Shown here: positions 12,055 through 22,338 of the stretch, piece by piece
How the letters are laid out: the number at the start of each line of letters is the position of its first letter
Position numbering within the stretch: the stretch's first letter is position 1
Source: Paulinella micropora
Taxonomy: Eukaryota > Cercozoa > Imbricatea > Euglyphida
Assembly (NCBI GenBank): GCA_009731375.1
Contig: BJOX01000027.1
Span: forward strand, 315,497-374,345
DNA: 58,849 bases
Direction: 5' to 3'
Position numbers and translations under genes: made by a program
Notes under the pieces: generated by a model
What the model saw: only the letters and a program-made list of their open reading frames with translations
Database searches by the model: none
What the model was told of the DNA's origin: nothing

Positions 12055-13967
12055 TATACATATACATGTACATATGTATACATATACATACATATATACA
12101 TGTACATATAGAAGCGCTGTTCTCCCCGAAGACTCTCACCAAGTTAGAGCTAGATTCCCTGCCGTTCGTCCCAGCAGCGTACAGCCAGCAGATGGCTATC
12201 CAGGCAGCAGTCAACAAGCTGGAGGAACAGTTGAATGGCCTGTCTAATGATCTGAAGAGTGGTAAAAAGGTACCTATCTCTATATGCTTATTTACATATT
12301 GAGAAACAATAAATCTGTTTGTTTGCCTGTCTATCTGTGACTGTTTATGCATCAACTTGTCAGTGTTTGTACATCTATGTAGAGTCAGTCTGGTGGCTTG
12401 AAGCAACAGGAGCACAAAAACCTGCAAGACGCCATCAAGAGCACCCAAGAGTCCGTTAAGGACTTAAAGAAGCTGTTGGAGAAGCTACAGCGCGATGTGG
12501 GGGCGTACAAGCCTCGAGCTCCTAAAAAAAAAAACAAGTCTTCGCCAGTAGTTACCATCGCCTCGGAGCTTGTCGACACCAAAGAGCGGTACATTCATAT
12601 TTATAGACAATGTCCTACATACAATTACATACAAGTACATATTACATAAATACATGCATACATACATGCATACATACATACCAACCTAGGATGGCACTAC
12701 TGGAAGTGCAAGTTGGAAAAGTGGAAAAAGATACAGCAAAAGAAACGGCAAATCGGTACATGCACACATGCATACATACATACATACATGCAGTACATAC
12801 ATACATACATACATACATATGCATACATAATATACATGCATACATACATACATAATAAATATATGCATGCCATGATGCATACATACATGGGTATTTATGT
12901 ATATGCCGCGACCGCCGCAAATATGCCGCGACCGCCGCGAGCGCTGAGAGTGTCCTCTGCATACCGCGCACATGTAATTTATACATGCCGCGAGCGCCGC
13001 GAATATGCCGCGAGCGCCGCGTATATGCCGCGAGCGCCATACATACATACATACCATACATACATACAATACATACAAAGGCAAAGCGGTACGTATACAT
13101 GCACACATGCATACATACATACATACATGCAATACATACATACAAACATACATACATACATACATATATACATGCATACATACATACATAATAAATATAT
13201 GCATGCCATGATGCATACATACATGGGTATTTATGTATATGCCGCGACCGCCGCAAATATGCCGCGACCGCCGCGAGCGCTGAGAGTGTCCTCTGCATAC
13301 CGCGCACATGTAATTTATACATGCCGCGAGCGCCGCGAATATGCCGCGAGCGCCATACATACATACCATACATACATGCAATACATACAAAGGCTCAAGG
13401 AGGCGGAGAACGCAAGCAAGCAATCGAAAGCCGACCGCGAACAACTGGAGCGTCGGATGTCGGAGATGGAGAAACAACTCGAAAAGCTGAAAGGTCTTTG
13501 TGTATGTAACATCTTATGTATGCAAATTATGTATGTATGTTATGTGTGTATGTATGCATGTCTGCATTGTATGTAAGAAGTGCATGAATGTATTCATGAT
13601 AATACTATGTATGTAATAATAACATTGTATGCATGCATGTACGTATGTATGTATTTATGTATGTATTTGCATCTATGTAGGAAAAAAACATGGAAGCAAG
13701 CCTGCCAAAAAAAAGAAAAAGAAGGGGAAGAAGTGCGACGATGGTTCACAGAAGGTGGACAGCGACGAAGAACCGTCAGACGAAGAAGAAGAGGAAGGCG
13801 GTGATGAAGACACTGGCGGCGGAAAGAACAACGACGGCAGCGGCAGTGGCAGCACTGGCAAAGTCAAGGACGACGGCGGCCAAGGCAGCAGCAAAAAGAA
13901 GAACGGCGATGGCGGCACTGGCAAACAGGGCAATACGAGCAAGGAAAAAACGGTACAGTCCTACTGA
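9099..13967 (+). CDS. Multi-exon nuclear-type protein with ZZ-like finger start and coiled coils (5' end uncertain)
   Basis: Many small exons join in phase across microsatellite introns: about 9123-9204, 9323-9440, 10437-10546 (VDTKWGVQEVGFG), 10650-10791 (FWLVRPHDKEVPGLLWHEDV), 10964-11136, 11157-11280, from 11347, about 11590-11662 (YNCDGCKQGPID, first half of a ZZ-type zinc finger), about 12111-12270, about 12384-12590, about 12692-12755, about 13392-13494 and about 13681-13967. The later exons are coiled coil (EHKNLQDAIKSTQESVKDLK; EQLERRMSEMEKQLEKLK). The C-terminus is Lys-rich, then acidic, then Gly/Ser/Lys. The junction between 9440 and 10437 is unresolved. The end at 13967 may instead be a splice donor (ACG|GTACAG) leading into the methyltransferase exons at 14165. 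Repetitive Lys/acidic tails suggest a nuclear location. Confidence 0.55.
9441..9720. repeat. (CT)n then (TA)n microsatellite with 10-N gap
   Basis: CT repeat, then TATA repeat, a pyrimidine stretch (CTTCCCTCCCTGCCTGGCCT), ten N at 9643-9652, then more TATA. The same pyrimidine stretch follows the TATA array on both sides of the gap, which may hide a collapsed duplication. Intronic. Confidence 0.9.
9721..10150 (+). repeat. GC-rich foldback repeat, two tandem copies
   Basis: Two copies (about 9721-9912 and about 9948-10150). Each has TTGCTACTTCCCTCCCTG, a CT-rich stretch, CCGCGAGCGCCGCGAATATG words, ACTGAGAGTGTCGTGTACAT, and inverted arms ACCGCAAGTATGCAA...TTGCATACTTGCGGT around a TATA core. 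The arms would fold into a hairpin. Related copies lie at 12898-13038, 13236-13353 and, inverted, 15783-16083, all in introns. Confidence 0.75.
10230..10289. repeat. (CT)n microsatellite
   Basis: Pure CT dinucleotides directly after a possible exon end (GGGCAAAG). Intronic. Confidence 0.9.
11137..11156 (+). other. Candidate 20-nt mini-intron between duplicated exons
   Basis: Begins GTATGC and ends ATGTAG, and consists of GTAT/GTAG microsatellite. The 20-nt length breaks the frame unless spliced; removal joins KKSR to TKEAEPSEDE in phase. The flanking exon ends are duplicates of each other (SKEAELCGDETGEQ and TKEAEPSEDETSKQ), so the intron marks a tandem exon duplication. Confidence 0.45.
11665..12110. 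repeat. (CTAT)n and (CATATA)n microsatellites
   Basis: CTAT tetranucleotides at 11665-11770, then a short unique stretch (to about 11920), then CATATA hexamers to about 12110. All lie in one intron of the 9099-13967 gene. Confidence 0.9.
12750..13390 (+). repeat. Tandem duplication of about 315 bp inside an intron
   Basis: Two units (about 12750-13065 and 13080-13390). Each has a short exon-end-like piece (GGCAAA(T/G)CGGTAC), CATA tetranucleotides, ATATATGCATGCCATGATGC, and the GC-rich CCGCGACCGCCGCAAATATG foldback words. The second exon-end-like piece (near 13080-13090) looks like a duplicated fragment of the exon ending near 12755. Confidence 0.75.
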
Positions 13968-14164
13968 GGCTTTATGCACTGTATTTTATCTCATTCAAAC
14001 AAGTTTTGTTTCATTAAAAAATCATACATGCATATGAATAATATTATATACATGTTCAAATCTTTAAAACGTTATTTCATTAAAGAGTTTTTTACCGTTG
14101 TGGTGCGGGTGATCAGCTACCGGCGAGGCCCGAGCCCCCGCCCCGCCCAGAAGCATTCAGCAGT

Positions 14165-15316
14165 ATGTGCCCCCCAGGACGCTGGGTATGTGTGCGCTGT
14201 TCCCCGCACAACAAGTTTTCTGATTTCGTGTGCGAGCGCAGCGGCTGCGGGGCCGCTAACCCTCACTTATTGGAGCTGCCTCGCTATCAAGCGACACACA
14301 GAGACTCGGTTCATGAGTGGCTATGTTGGTTTCGGCTGGCGCGGGGCCACAATCTGGGAGCCGGACACGCGTCGCCAATTTGCAGCGCTGGGGCGCCCGA
14401 GACGACATTGACTAGGTCCTTGACTGAGTCCCGCAACCAAACATCCGCCAGTGCAGGGTTACAGGGCACCGCGCGCCCGAAGTGTTACGCGCTGCTTGAC
14501 TACTTCCTTCAGGGAGAAAAGAGCAAGCTAACCTTCGTGGATGCGGGTGCAGGAGAAGGGCATGCAGTCAACATCGCGGGTGTCATGGGCTTTGCCGAAG
14601 TGTTCGGCATAGAGCTGGGAGATTTCCAAAAAAACCAAGAGAGCAGGTGGGAGTCGCTGAGCAAGCGCGCTGCTGCTGTAGGCGATAAGAAGCAGCCACA
14701 GGTGCTTTGGAGGACTGCTTGCGATGCAGACTTCACACTGGACCGCCTATGGAAGGCCGCCAGCAAGCGCCGTCGCGTGGCGGTGTACAGCTTCTGCCGA
14801 GGATGGACTGCAGAGGACAAGGAACACCTGCTGCGTATGCTGAAGAAGGACAACAGAGTCGTGTATATCTTCTTAGTGGATAGAATGAATGTTCTGCGGC
14901 AATGTGGCGCATGTGGGCTGCTGCTGGCCTTCAGCCTTACTTGCCATGCGCCAGTAGGAATGGCCGGGAGCAAAGAGACGTTTAGGCTGCTTGTTTTGAG
15001 CAGGCTGCGTTCCGCCGCGCCTGCCCTTTCTCTCCATGTATGTAATATTGTATGCATGTATGCATGTAGTATTGCTATTTGTGTATGTATGTGTGTATGT
15101 AATAATTCATGTATGTGTGTATGTGTGATATGAATATAGTAACTCTGTACGATAAGACTAGTGGTGGCGGCAAAAAGGACAAGACTGGTGGTGGCGACAG
15201 CGCCAGCCAGGACAGCCAGCAGGAGGACACGCCTATAGCTAGTCCCAACAGGAAAGTCAGCAGTCCCAAGGCCACGCACGCAGGGTTCAATTATAAAAAA
15301 TATTACAATATTATAC

Positions 15317-15360
<44 letters not shown>

Positions 15361-15367
15361 GCATATG

Positions 15368-15447
<80 letters not shown>

Positions 15448-16341
15448 GGTATTATTGTGCTGACTGTCCCCAGACAAGGGGGTCAATTAAGGGCTATCGC
15501 TACGGTTGCGATGAGTGCAATATGCACTTATGCTCGGAGTGCTTCCTCGAACGTGAAAGGAACAAGGTAACATTGAGTGTATATAATGAATGAATTTTTT
15601 ATAGATCATTTTCCTTGTACTGCATAGGACAAGTCTCATGACTGCGTGGATGCCCATGGCAGCAAAGTGCCATTCAAAGTGTACGATCGTCCCATCAAAA
15701 AGGTCTCTCTTTGTCTCTCTTTGTCTCTCTTTATATATATATATATATATATACATACATACATACATATATAGTTGTGGTCACTCGTAACACTCGCGGC
15801 GCTCACGGCATATTCGCGGCGCTCGCTGCATATTCTTTTTGTTACAAATGTGTAAAGCAGATGACACTTTAAGCGTTTATGTACACGACACTCTCAGTGC
15901 TCGCGGCATAAAAGCGGCGCTCGCGGCATATTTGCGGTGCTCGCGGCATATATATAATAAATATTATTTGCATGCTTGCGGTATGTACACGACACTCTCA
16001 GTGCTCGCGGCATATTCGCGGCGCTCGCGGCAGGGGGAGGGGAGAGGTTGAGAGGTAGGCCAGGCAGGGAGGGAAGTAGCAATATCTGTATATATATATA
16101 TATAATGAACATGTAATATACTATGTTACACATATTAGGTACAAAGCAGCACCAGCCCACCGAGCGCCAGCACACCAAGCCCCAGCCCACCGAGCGCCGA
16201 CCAAAACGCAGCGCGCGCCAGCCAAACGAAACCCGAACATGCAGAGGACGATGCCATAACATTGTTCCCAAGTCCTGCACGTCAATCCCAACAGCAGCAG
16301 GCAGTGAATATGCTTCAGAGCTTAGCAGCACAGGTACAGAA
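14165..16341 (+). CDS. Class I SAM-dependent methyltransferase-like protein with C-terminal Cys-rich finger
   Basis: First block 14165-about 15040. A Cys pair region (WVCVRCSPHNKF...CERSGCG) is followed by TFVDAGAGEGHAVNIAGVMG, which has the D-x-G-x-G-x-G glycine-rich SAM loop, then the acidic end of strand 2 (VFGIELGDF), then VAVYSFCRGWTAEDKEHLL. The loop and the GIEL spacing resemble DOT1-like histone methyltransferases, but substrate is inference. Further exons: about 15150-15290 (Lys/Gly/Ser); about 15450-15570 (YYCADC, YGCDECNMHLCSECF: paired Cys as in ZZ or PiggyBac-type C-terminal fingers); about 15629-15702 (DKSHDCVDAHGS); and about 16139-16341 (Pro/Ser/Gln-rich, splice-compatible with QAVNMLQSLAAQ). 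The reading frame before 14165 is also open, so it may be the 3' half of the 9099 gene. Confidence 0.55.
15313..15446. repeat. (ACATAT)n microsatellite
   Basis: Near-perfect ACATAT hexamers in the intron between the Lys/Gly exon and the Cys-rich finger exon. Confidence 0.95.
15783..16083 (-). repeat. GC-rich foldback repeat, inverted copy
   Basis: Reverse complement of the 9721-10150 element: CGCGGCGCTCGCGGCATATT words, ACACGACACTCTCAGTGCTCG, TTGCATGCTTGCGGTATGTA, then the purine-rich AGGCAGGGAGGGAAGTAGCA end. Intronic. Confidence 0.75.
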
Positions 16342-16342
16342 A

Positions 16343-16389
<47 letters not shown>

Positions 16390-16394
16390 CTGCA

Positions 16395-16617
16395 GACGGT
16401 CTCTGCCACTGGCAACTCAGCCTAGGGTTCAGATCTAACTATCTCCTACAATGACGATTTTGTGTCCGCCGTTAATCGCGCGCAGCGCAAGGGCTAAACA
16501 GGCAACCAACTCCTGACCATGGCTGATGAAGTCGGGGCGTGATGCAAAGGGTTGATGAAGTCGGGGTTGTAGAAAGGTAACTCACAACGAGCGTGAACTC
16601 CTGAAACCTCGACTTGC
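16395..16617 (+). repeat. Dispersed repeat flanked by (TATC)n, copy 1 (cut by gap)
   Basis: Shares long identical stretches with 26127-26575 (CGGTCTCTGCCACTGGCAAC, GCTAAACAGGCAACCAACTC, GAACTCCTGAAACCTCGACT). The copy stops at the assembly gap. All three copies sit between TATC microsatellite tracts. Confidence 0.9.
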
Positions 16618-17572
16618 NNNNNNNNNNNNNNNNNNNNNNNNNNNNNNNNNNNNNNNNNNNNNNNNNNNNNNNNNNNNNNNNNNNNNNNNNNNNNNNNNNN
16701 NNNNNNNNNNNNNNNNNNNNNNNNNNNNNNNNNNNNNNNNNNNNNNNNNNNNNNNNNNNNNNNNNNNNNNNNNNNNNNNNNNNNNNNNNNNNNNNNNNNN
16801 NNNNNNNNNNNNNNNNNNNNNNNNNNNNNNNNNNNNNNNNNNNNNNNNNNNNNNNNNNNNNNNNNNNNNNNNNNNNNNNNNNNNNNNNNNNNNNNNNNNN
16901 NNNNNNNNNNNNNNNNNNNNNNNNNNNNNNNNNNNNNNNNNNNNNNNNNNNNNNNNNNNNNNNNNNNNNNNNNNNNNNNNNNNNNNNNNNNNNNNNNNNN
17001 NNNNNNNNNNNNNNNNNNNNNNNNNNNNNNNNNNNNNNNNNNNNNNNNNNNNNNNNNNNNNNNNNNNNNNNNNNNNNNNNNNNNNNNNNNNNNNNNNNNN
17101 NNNNNNNNNNNNNNNNNNNNNNNNNNNNNNNNNNNNNNNNNNNNNNNNNNNNNNNNNNNNNNNNNNNNNNNNNNNNNNNNNNNNNNNNNNNNNNNNNNNN
17201 NNNNNNNNNNNNNNNNNNNNNNNNNNNNNNNNNNNNNNNNNNNNNNNNNNNNNNNNNNNNNNNNNNNNNNNNNNNNNNNNNNNNNNNNNNNNNNNNNNNN
17301 NNNNNNNNNNNNNNNNNNNNNNNNNNNNNNNNNNNNNNNNNNNNNNNNNNNNNNNNNNNNNNNNNNNNNNNNNNNNNNNNNNNNNNNNNNNNNNNNNNNN
17401 NNNNNNNNNNNNNNNNNNNNNNNNNNNNNNNNNNNNNNNNNNNNNNNNNNNNNNNNNNNNNNNNNNNNNNNNNNNNNNNNNNNNNNNNNNNNNNNNNNNN
17501 NNNNNNNNNNNNNNNNNNNNNNNNNNNNNNNNNNNNNNNNNNNNNNNNNNNNNNNNNNNNNNNNNNNNNNNN
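16618..17572. other. Assembly gap (N)
   Basis: 955 N. Both sides are compatible with the (TATC)n-flanked dispersed repeat, so the gap probably hides the rest of that repeat and a tetranucleotide array. Confidence 0.99.
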
Positions 17573-17626
<54 letters not shown>

Positions 17627-17700
17627 ATCCGTCTATCTATCTATCTATCGGGTGGCTGCGTCATGCATCACACTGCTGTTTACTTTGTTAGAACCAACAG

Positions 17701-18300
17701 TATGGCGCAGTGATTCCAGTGCAGTTTGGAAATCAGCACTGGTATATGGATGCAGAAAGCCTTGTGGGAGGGAAACGCTTTGGAAATGTCATCAAAATTG
17801 GGAGCGGGCAAGGCGGCCTGCCAGCCATCACCTATCCAGTTGGTAAGCATGCATGAAGCCAGGCGGTGCCGCGTGTCGTTGCATACACAGATACTATAGT
17901 TATCATAAAATGGGGAAGCTTTGGTTTTGTTATGGCTTTCACGAAAGATGTTAGAGCAGGACCCCCTATAACACTTTCATATTACACATATAGTAGAGCG
18001 AGAAGTGTTAGTAAAACACGCGGTACAAAGCTTTGCGAAAGGGAGCAGCAGACGTTACTGCGGCTAGAGAATGGGTCCCATTTGTACACTCCTTGGAGAG
18101 CACAAATGGACCCATCCTTGCCTGCTATGCAGAGAGGGCATTGCGCTATGACATCAAGAAACAAATCCCATTGTAATTGTGTCTTATATGTTGAAGATGA
18201 GTCAAGAGATCCCATAATCAGTATAAGAACAAAAGCAAACAGGTTCTATCATGCTTGGTCATTAGTTATAGTAGACTACGGATATGGCCAGAGGAAGTGA
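17701..18300 (+). CDS. Partial 3' coding exons, weakly SET-domain-like
   Basis: Exon 17701-17842 follows an AACAG acceptor and ends before GTAAGC; it encodes YGAVIPVQFGNQHWYMDAES and a Gly-rich end. A following open segment to 18300 contains FGFVMAFTKDVRAGPPITLS, then YYTYSRARSVS. The xxVRAGPPITLSYY phrase resembles the end of SET domains, where a Gly-Glu-Glu-hydrophobic-Thr core precedes a tyrosine; here the Glu pair is replaced by Pro-Pro, so activity is doubtful. It could be the 3' part of the 14165 gene across the gap. No polyadenylation signal was identified. Confidence 0.35.
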
Positions 18301-18584
18301 AGGATCAACACAAAATTATTGATGTCAAAAAGCGTGACTTAGTTCAATACCTTGGAAGGGTTGGCTTACATGTAACAGAAATGGAGAGACAATGAGTGAG
18401 CTCTAACTTAGCTTTTTACGTTTCAATTCTGTTGTAAAAAAAATCAATTAAAGTTTTTCACGAAACGTACACGAAGTTTAAACTCAAGCACACATGCGGC
18501 AACAACCTCGAAACGTTAATACGGGCCGGATCAAGACTGAGTCCAATCAAAAAGAACTTACATACATACATACGTACATATATA

Positions 18585-19889
18585 CCTAACCCTAACCCTA
18601 GCCCTAACCATCGCCTTGAGGAATGGCCTCTGCCGTGGGCTCGAAGGCCTCCACCCACCGCGAGTGGTCCCAATGACGTCCTAGCTAGGTTCTGCGTGAT
18701 TGGATCCTTCATCCGGCCCGTATCAAAGTTTGGAGCTCGCGGCAGCATGTTTGAGTTCAAACGGGCCCTTACAAATGTGACTGCCGGCAGTTGATGTATG
18801 TCTTTTGTAAGCAAGAAATGTATTTATGCGGCGGCGGCGCATGCGCCGTCAATATTGGCCGCCTGGTAAAATTCGCTTTCTCACTCGTCAAAGAGGCCCG
18901 CGGACCAGTGCATTAGGTCCAAACGCAGTCCCAGTGCATAGACTAGAATTATGGTTTCTGTCTTTGATACATCCAGTCGCTTTTCATTTCTTGTTCTCTT
19001 CGCGCCGCGAACGTCGAGGCGGTCGCGGCAGTGAAAATCTGGATACAGGTTATTTTCATGATTGTTCATCTGTATATGCCCTGTAAGCGGTTGGTTTTGC
19101 TCCCTGTAAAGGTTTTGAAAGGATAACATGAGAAGAATGACATCGGGGTCTTGCGCGTACGGCCTAACCCTAACCCTAACCCTAACCCTAACACTAACCC
19201 TAACCCTAATATCCATAACCCTGCAACCCGCTGAACGATTTTCTCCGGCACGCTGGCAGGACCCGGCTGGGGCGGCCCAAACACACTGTTTTGAGTCCAA
19301 ACGGCGAGAGACAGCGAGCCGAGCCGCCCCGGCATAGCCCGGCAGCCTGGCGGGGTGCTGAACCCTAACCCTAACCCTAACCCTTGCCTTGAGGAATGGC
19401 CTCTGCCGTTTGCTCGTCGGCCTCCGCCGCAAGTTGTCCGAATGAGGTCCTGGCTAGGTTCTGCGTGATTGGACCCTTGATCAGGCCCGTATTGAAGTTT
19501 GGAGCTCGCGGCCGCAGGTTTGAGTTCAAACGGGCCCTTATCCCGCAAGGTGTGCCTTGAAGCTTATGTGACTGCAACCGTGACCGGGACATCTTTCCTC
19601 CTCGCCCTCTGCCGGCAGTTGCTGCAGTGAGCCGGTGTTGGGGAGCTGAAGAAGGCAGCCGGTCGCCCGACCCGTCCTCGAATGCCGAGCCCAGCAAGCC
19701 GAGCGTTGGTTCACACGGCCTAACCCTAACCCTAACCCTAACCCTAACCCTAACCCTAATAACCCTAACCCTGCAACCCGCTGAACGATTTTCTCCGGCA
19801 CGCTGGCAGGACCCGGCTGGGGCGGCCCAAACACACTGCTTTGGGTCCAAACGGCGAGAGACAGCGAGCCGAGCCGCCCCGGCATATTG
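18585..19889 (+). repeat. Subtelomere-like block with four interstitial CCCTAA tracts
   Basis: CCCTAA arrays at 18585-18609, 19163-19210, 19361-19384 and 19719-19772, all in the same orientation. Two tracts are followed by the same module CCTTGAGGAATGGCCTCTGC...CAAACGGGCCCTTA (18610-18775 and 19383-19545). Two others are followed by TGCAACCCGCTGAACGATTT...GAGCCGCCCCGGCATA (19219-19336 and 19770-19886). The telomeric tract is thus the junction between shuffled modules. Not a true chromosome end, since unique sequence continues on both sides. Confidence 0.85.
18796..19160 (+). repeat. Direct repeat R1, first copy
   Basis: Begins GTATGTCTTTTGTAAGCAAG, passes through GCGGCGGCGGCGCATGCGCC, and ends near AGAATGACATCGGGGTC. 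The copy at 20415-20775 differs at only a few positions, so the duplication is recent. Confidence 0.9.
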
Positions 19890-19914
19890 TGTGAATATTA
19901 TTTTTTAGTGAAGA

Positions 19915-20410
19915 ATATTTTCATGGGGCGGAACCGGCGCCGCAGCCCGCCGCCAAGACATTTGGTGCGTGCTACCGCGACAGGTAAGCCACTGTGGCAG
20001 CTCTTCAAGCACGTGTAGCTGCATGCATATGAATCAATATTTGTTTGAAGTAATTTGCGAGCTTAACAAAGGGATTTATTGTTCCCGGCAGCCTGGCTCG
20101 TAGGTTGGCTGCAGGGCATGGTATTACATATACAGCACTGTTTTGATAAGGTTTATTTGCAAGTTTGTCTTAGTTTATCATTGGAAAGGTTTACCGGTTT
20201 TCAAAGGAAGGATGCAGGTGTTTAGAATACGTTTTGACCATTATTTTTACGTGAAAACTATCTTTATGGGGCGGCGCCGCAGCCGCCGCGAAGACATTCG
20301 GTGCTGCCGCGACTAGCAAGGCTGTCTGGCAGGTCTTCGAGCACGTGTATCTGCATGAACATGAGTCCATATTTGTTTGAAATAATTTGCGAGCTTATCA
20401 CAAGGGATTT
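19915..20410 (+). repeat. Tandem diverged repeat (about 340 bp unit)
   Basis: Two units, from about 19922 and from about 20267. Both contain GGGGCGG, CGCCGCAGCC, AAGACATT(T/C)GGTGC, TCTTC(A/G)AGCACGTGTA and TTTGCGAGCTTA. The second runs into R1 copy 2. Confidence 0.7.
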
Positions 20411-20414
20411 TTTG

Positions 20415-20775
20415 TATGTATGTCTTTTGTAAGCAAGAAATGTATTTATGCGGCGGCGGCGCATGCGCCGTCAATATTGGCCGCCTGGTAAAATTCGCTT
20501 TCTCACTCGTCAAAGAGGCCCGCGGACCAGTGCATTAGGTCCAAACGCAGTCCCAGTGCATAGACAAGAATTATGGTTTCTGTCTTTGATACATCCAGTC
20601 GCTTTTCATCTCTTGTTCTCTTCGCGCCGCGAACGTCGCGGCGGTCGCGGCAGTGAAAATCTGGATACAGGTTATTTTCATGATTGTTCATCTGTATATG
20701 CCCTATAATGGGTTGGTTTCGCTCACTGTAAAGGTTTTGAAAGGATAACATGAGAAGAATGACATCGGGGTCGTG
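20415..20775 (+). repeat. Direct repeat R1, second copy
   Basis: Near-identical to 18796-19160. Together with the telomeric block, the region looks like duplicated subtelomeric sequence moved into or left inside a chromosome arm. Confidence 0.9.
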
Positions 20776-22303
20776 CTTGGCTCAAAAGCTCCATCGGACA
20801 ACTTTATGGGTAAATCTAAAACCTAGTCTCCGAAACCGAACGCCGCAAAGCGACAACAAAAAAAGTGCCCTTTACCAAGGATAGGAAACGCTTTTTAAGC
20901 AATATCAAGTAAGTGCCGCAAGTCTGAGTTTGTGAAATTACGTTTTAGCCATAGGGAAAGGCTGGAGCAGTGAGTTTGGAAAAGTCTGTGCCGTGAGTTT
21001 GCCGCGATACTTTCGTCTGCGCCTTGAACGCGTTACCACCTTTACCTCCTATACTTGGTAAAAATATATATGTGTATGGTCATGAAACCATTAACATAAA
21101 TGGCAAAATTTTCAAGATATGGCGCAGCAATCATGCAAACATTCCATAATTGTCAAAAAGAGATAAGGCGTAAAGCAAAACATGCACAAGCAGTAAGCTT
21201 ACACATAATACAAAACAAGTTATGCAACAAGCAACAAATGGCACTATGACATGCTCGCACTTTTCAAGTACACTATCTGCTTTTTGCTGTTTATGGCTTC
21301 TATTTTCAGAAGCATGCCTGCCGCGAGCAACTTTCGTGATCACATTGTTTCTACCCATATTTGCTTGTACTTACCACGTTTCAAGTCCATAGTGTCACTT
21401 CTCTGGTTAGCGGCGGCTAAAAACACTCGCGGCATGTCGCCGCGAAAGTCAGTTTTTCACTAGATAGTGTTGGGGAGGGTCCCGGACATTATTATTCAAA
21501 TTTTTGCTGTAAATGATTTTTTAACATCGGATCAGGACCCGTAGCACGTTGATACAATTTTTGTCGCGAAAGGGGGGTGAGTAGTGTGAGACAGGCGAGA
21601 GCGAGTGAGAAAGTAAGTGCGAGCGAGCGAGGCAAGTGAGGACGAGAGAGCGCGAGTGAGAAGCATGCGAGGGCGAGCGATCGCGTGTGATGAGCGCTTG
21701 TGCAGGTGATAGCAGTGGTGAGGGCGTAATGAGAACGAGTGTGAGTGCGCGAGAGAGAAGCACGAGAGTTTTTCATGCCCAGTGACCTTGTTCATTATAC
21801 CATGTCCGTGTGTTTGAAGTGATTGGTGCATATGGATCAGTGAGAATAGTATTGCCAGAGAGTTTTAGGGAGTGCGAGAACAAGCGAGCAGGGTACACAG
21901 TGGCTCGTGAGCATAGGGGACTCATTTTATGAGACCATGCTATATTCTCAAGTCATAATGCTTTGTACATTTTTGCATTGTTTTCTGCTTTTCCTTGTAT
22001 TGGTACTGCTATGCTGCAATTGTGACTTAAGCGTTTTCTATGCTATTGTTATTTGTAGTTTATGTTTTAATGTGCATGGTATACATTTGTCATTTGTGAG
22101 TATATTTGTTACACCATACACATTACTCTCATTTACACTATATATATGCTGCAAAACATATTTTTCAATGTGTTATCATTATCGATGTCTGTTTGTATGA
22201 CGTTGTCGTTTCATTCATAGCTTTGTCGATGTTTTAACTCATACATACTTGGCCAGCAATAATAGTTGTGTATAGAAATGGGGGGGGGGGGGGNNNNNNN
22301 NNN

Positions 22304-22338
<35 letters not shown>

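Noticed and set aside
16614-17846. 410-residue frame across the gap
   Set aside because: Most of it is N, the rest TATC repeat; only the end overlaps the real exon at 17701.
18585-19772. True telomere
   Set aside because: Tracts are short (24-54 bp), all interstitial, and flanked by unique and duplicated sequence on both sides.
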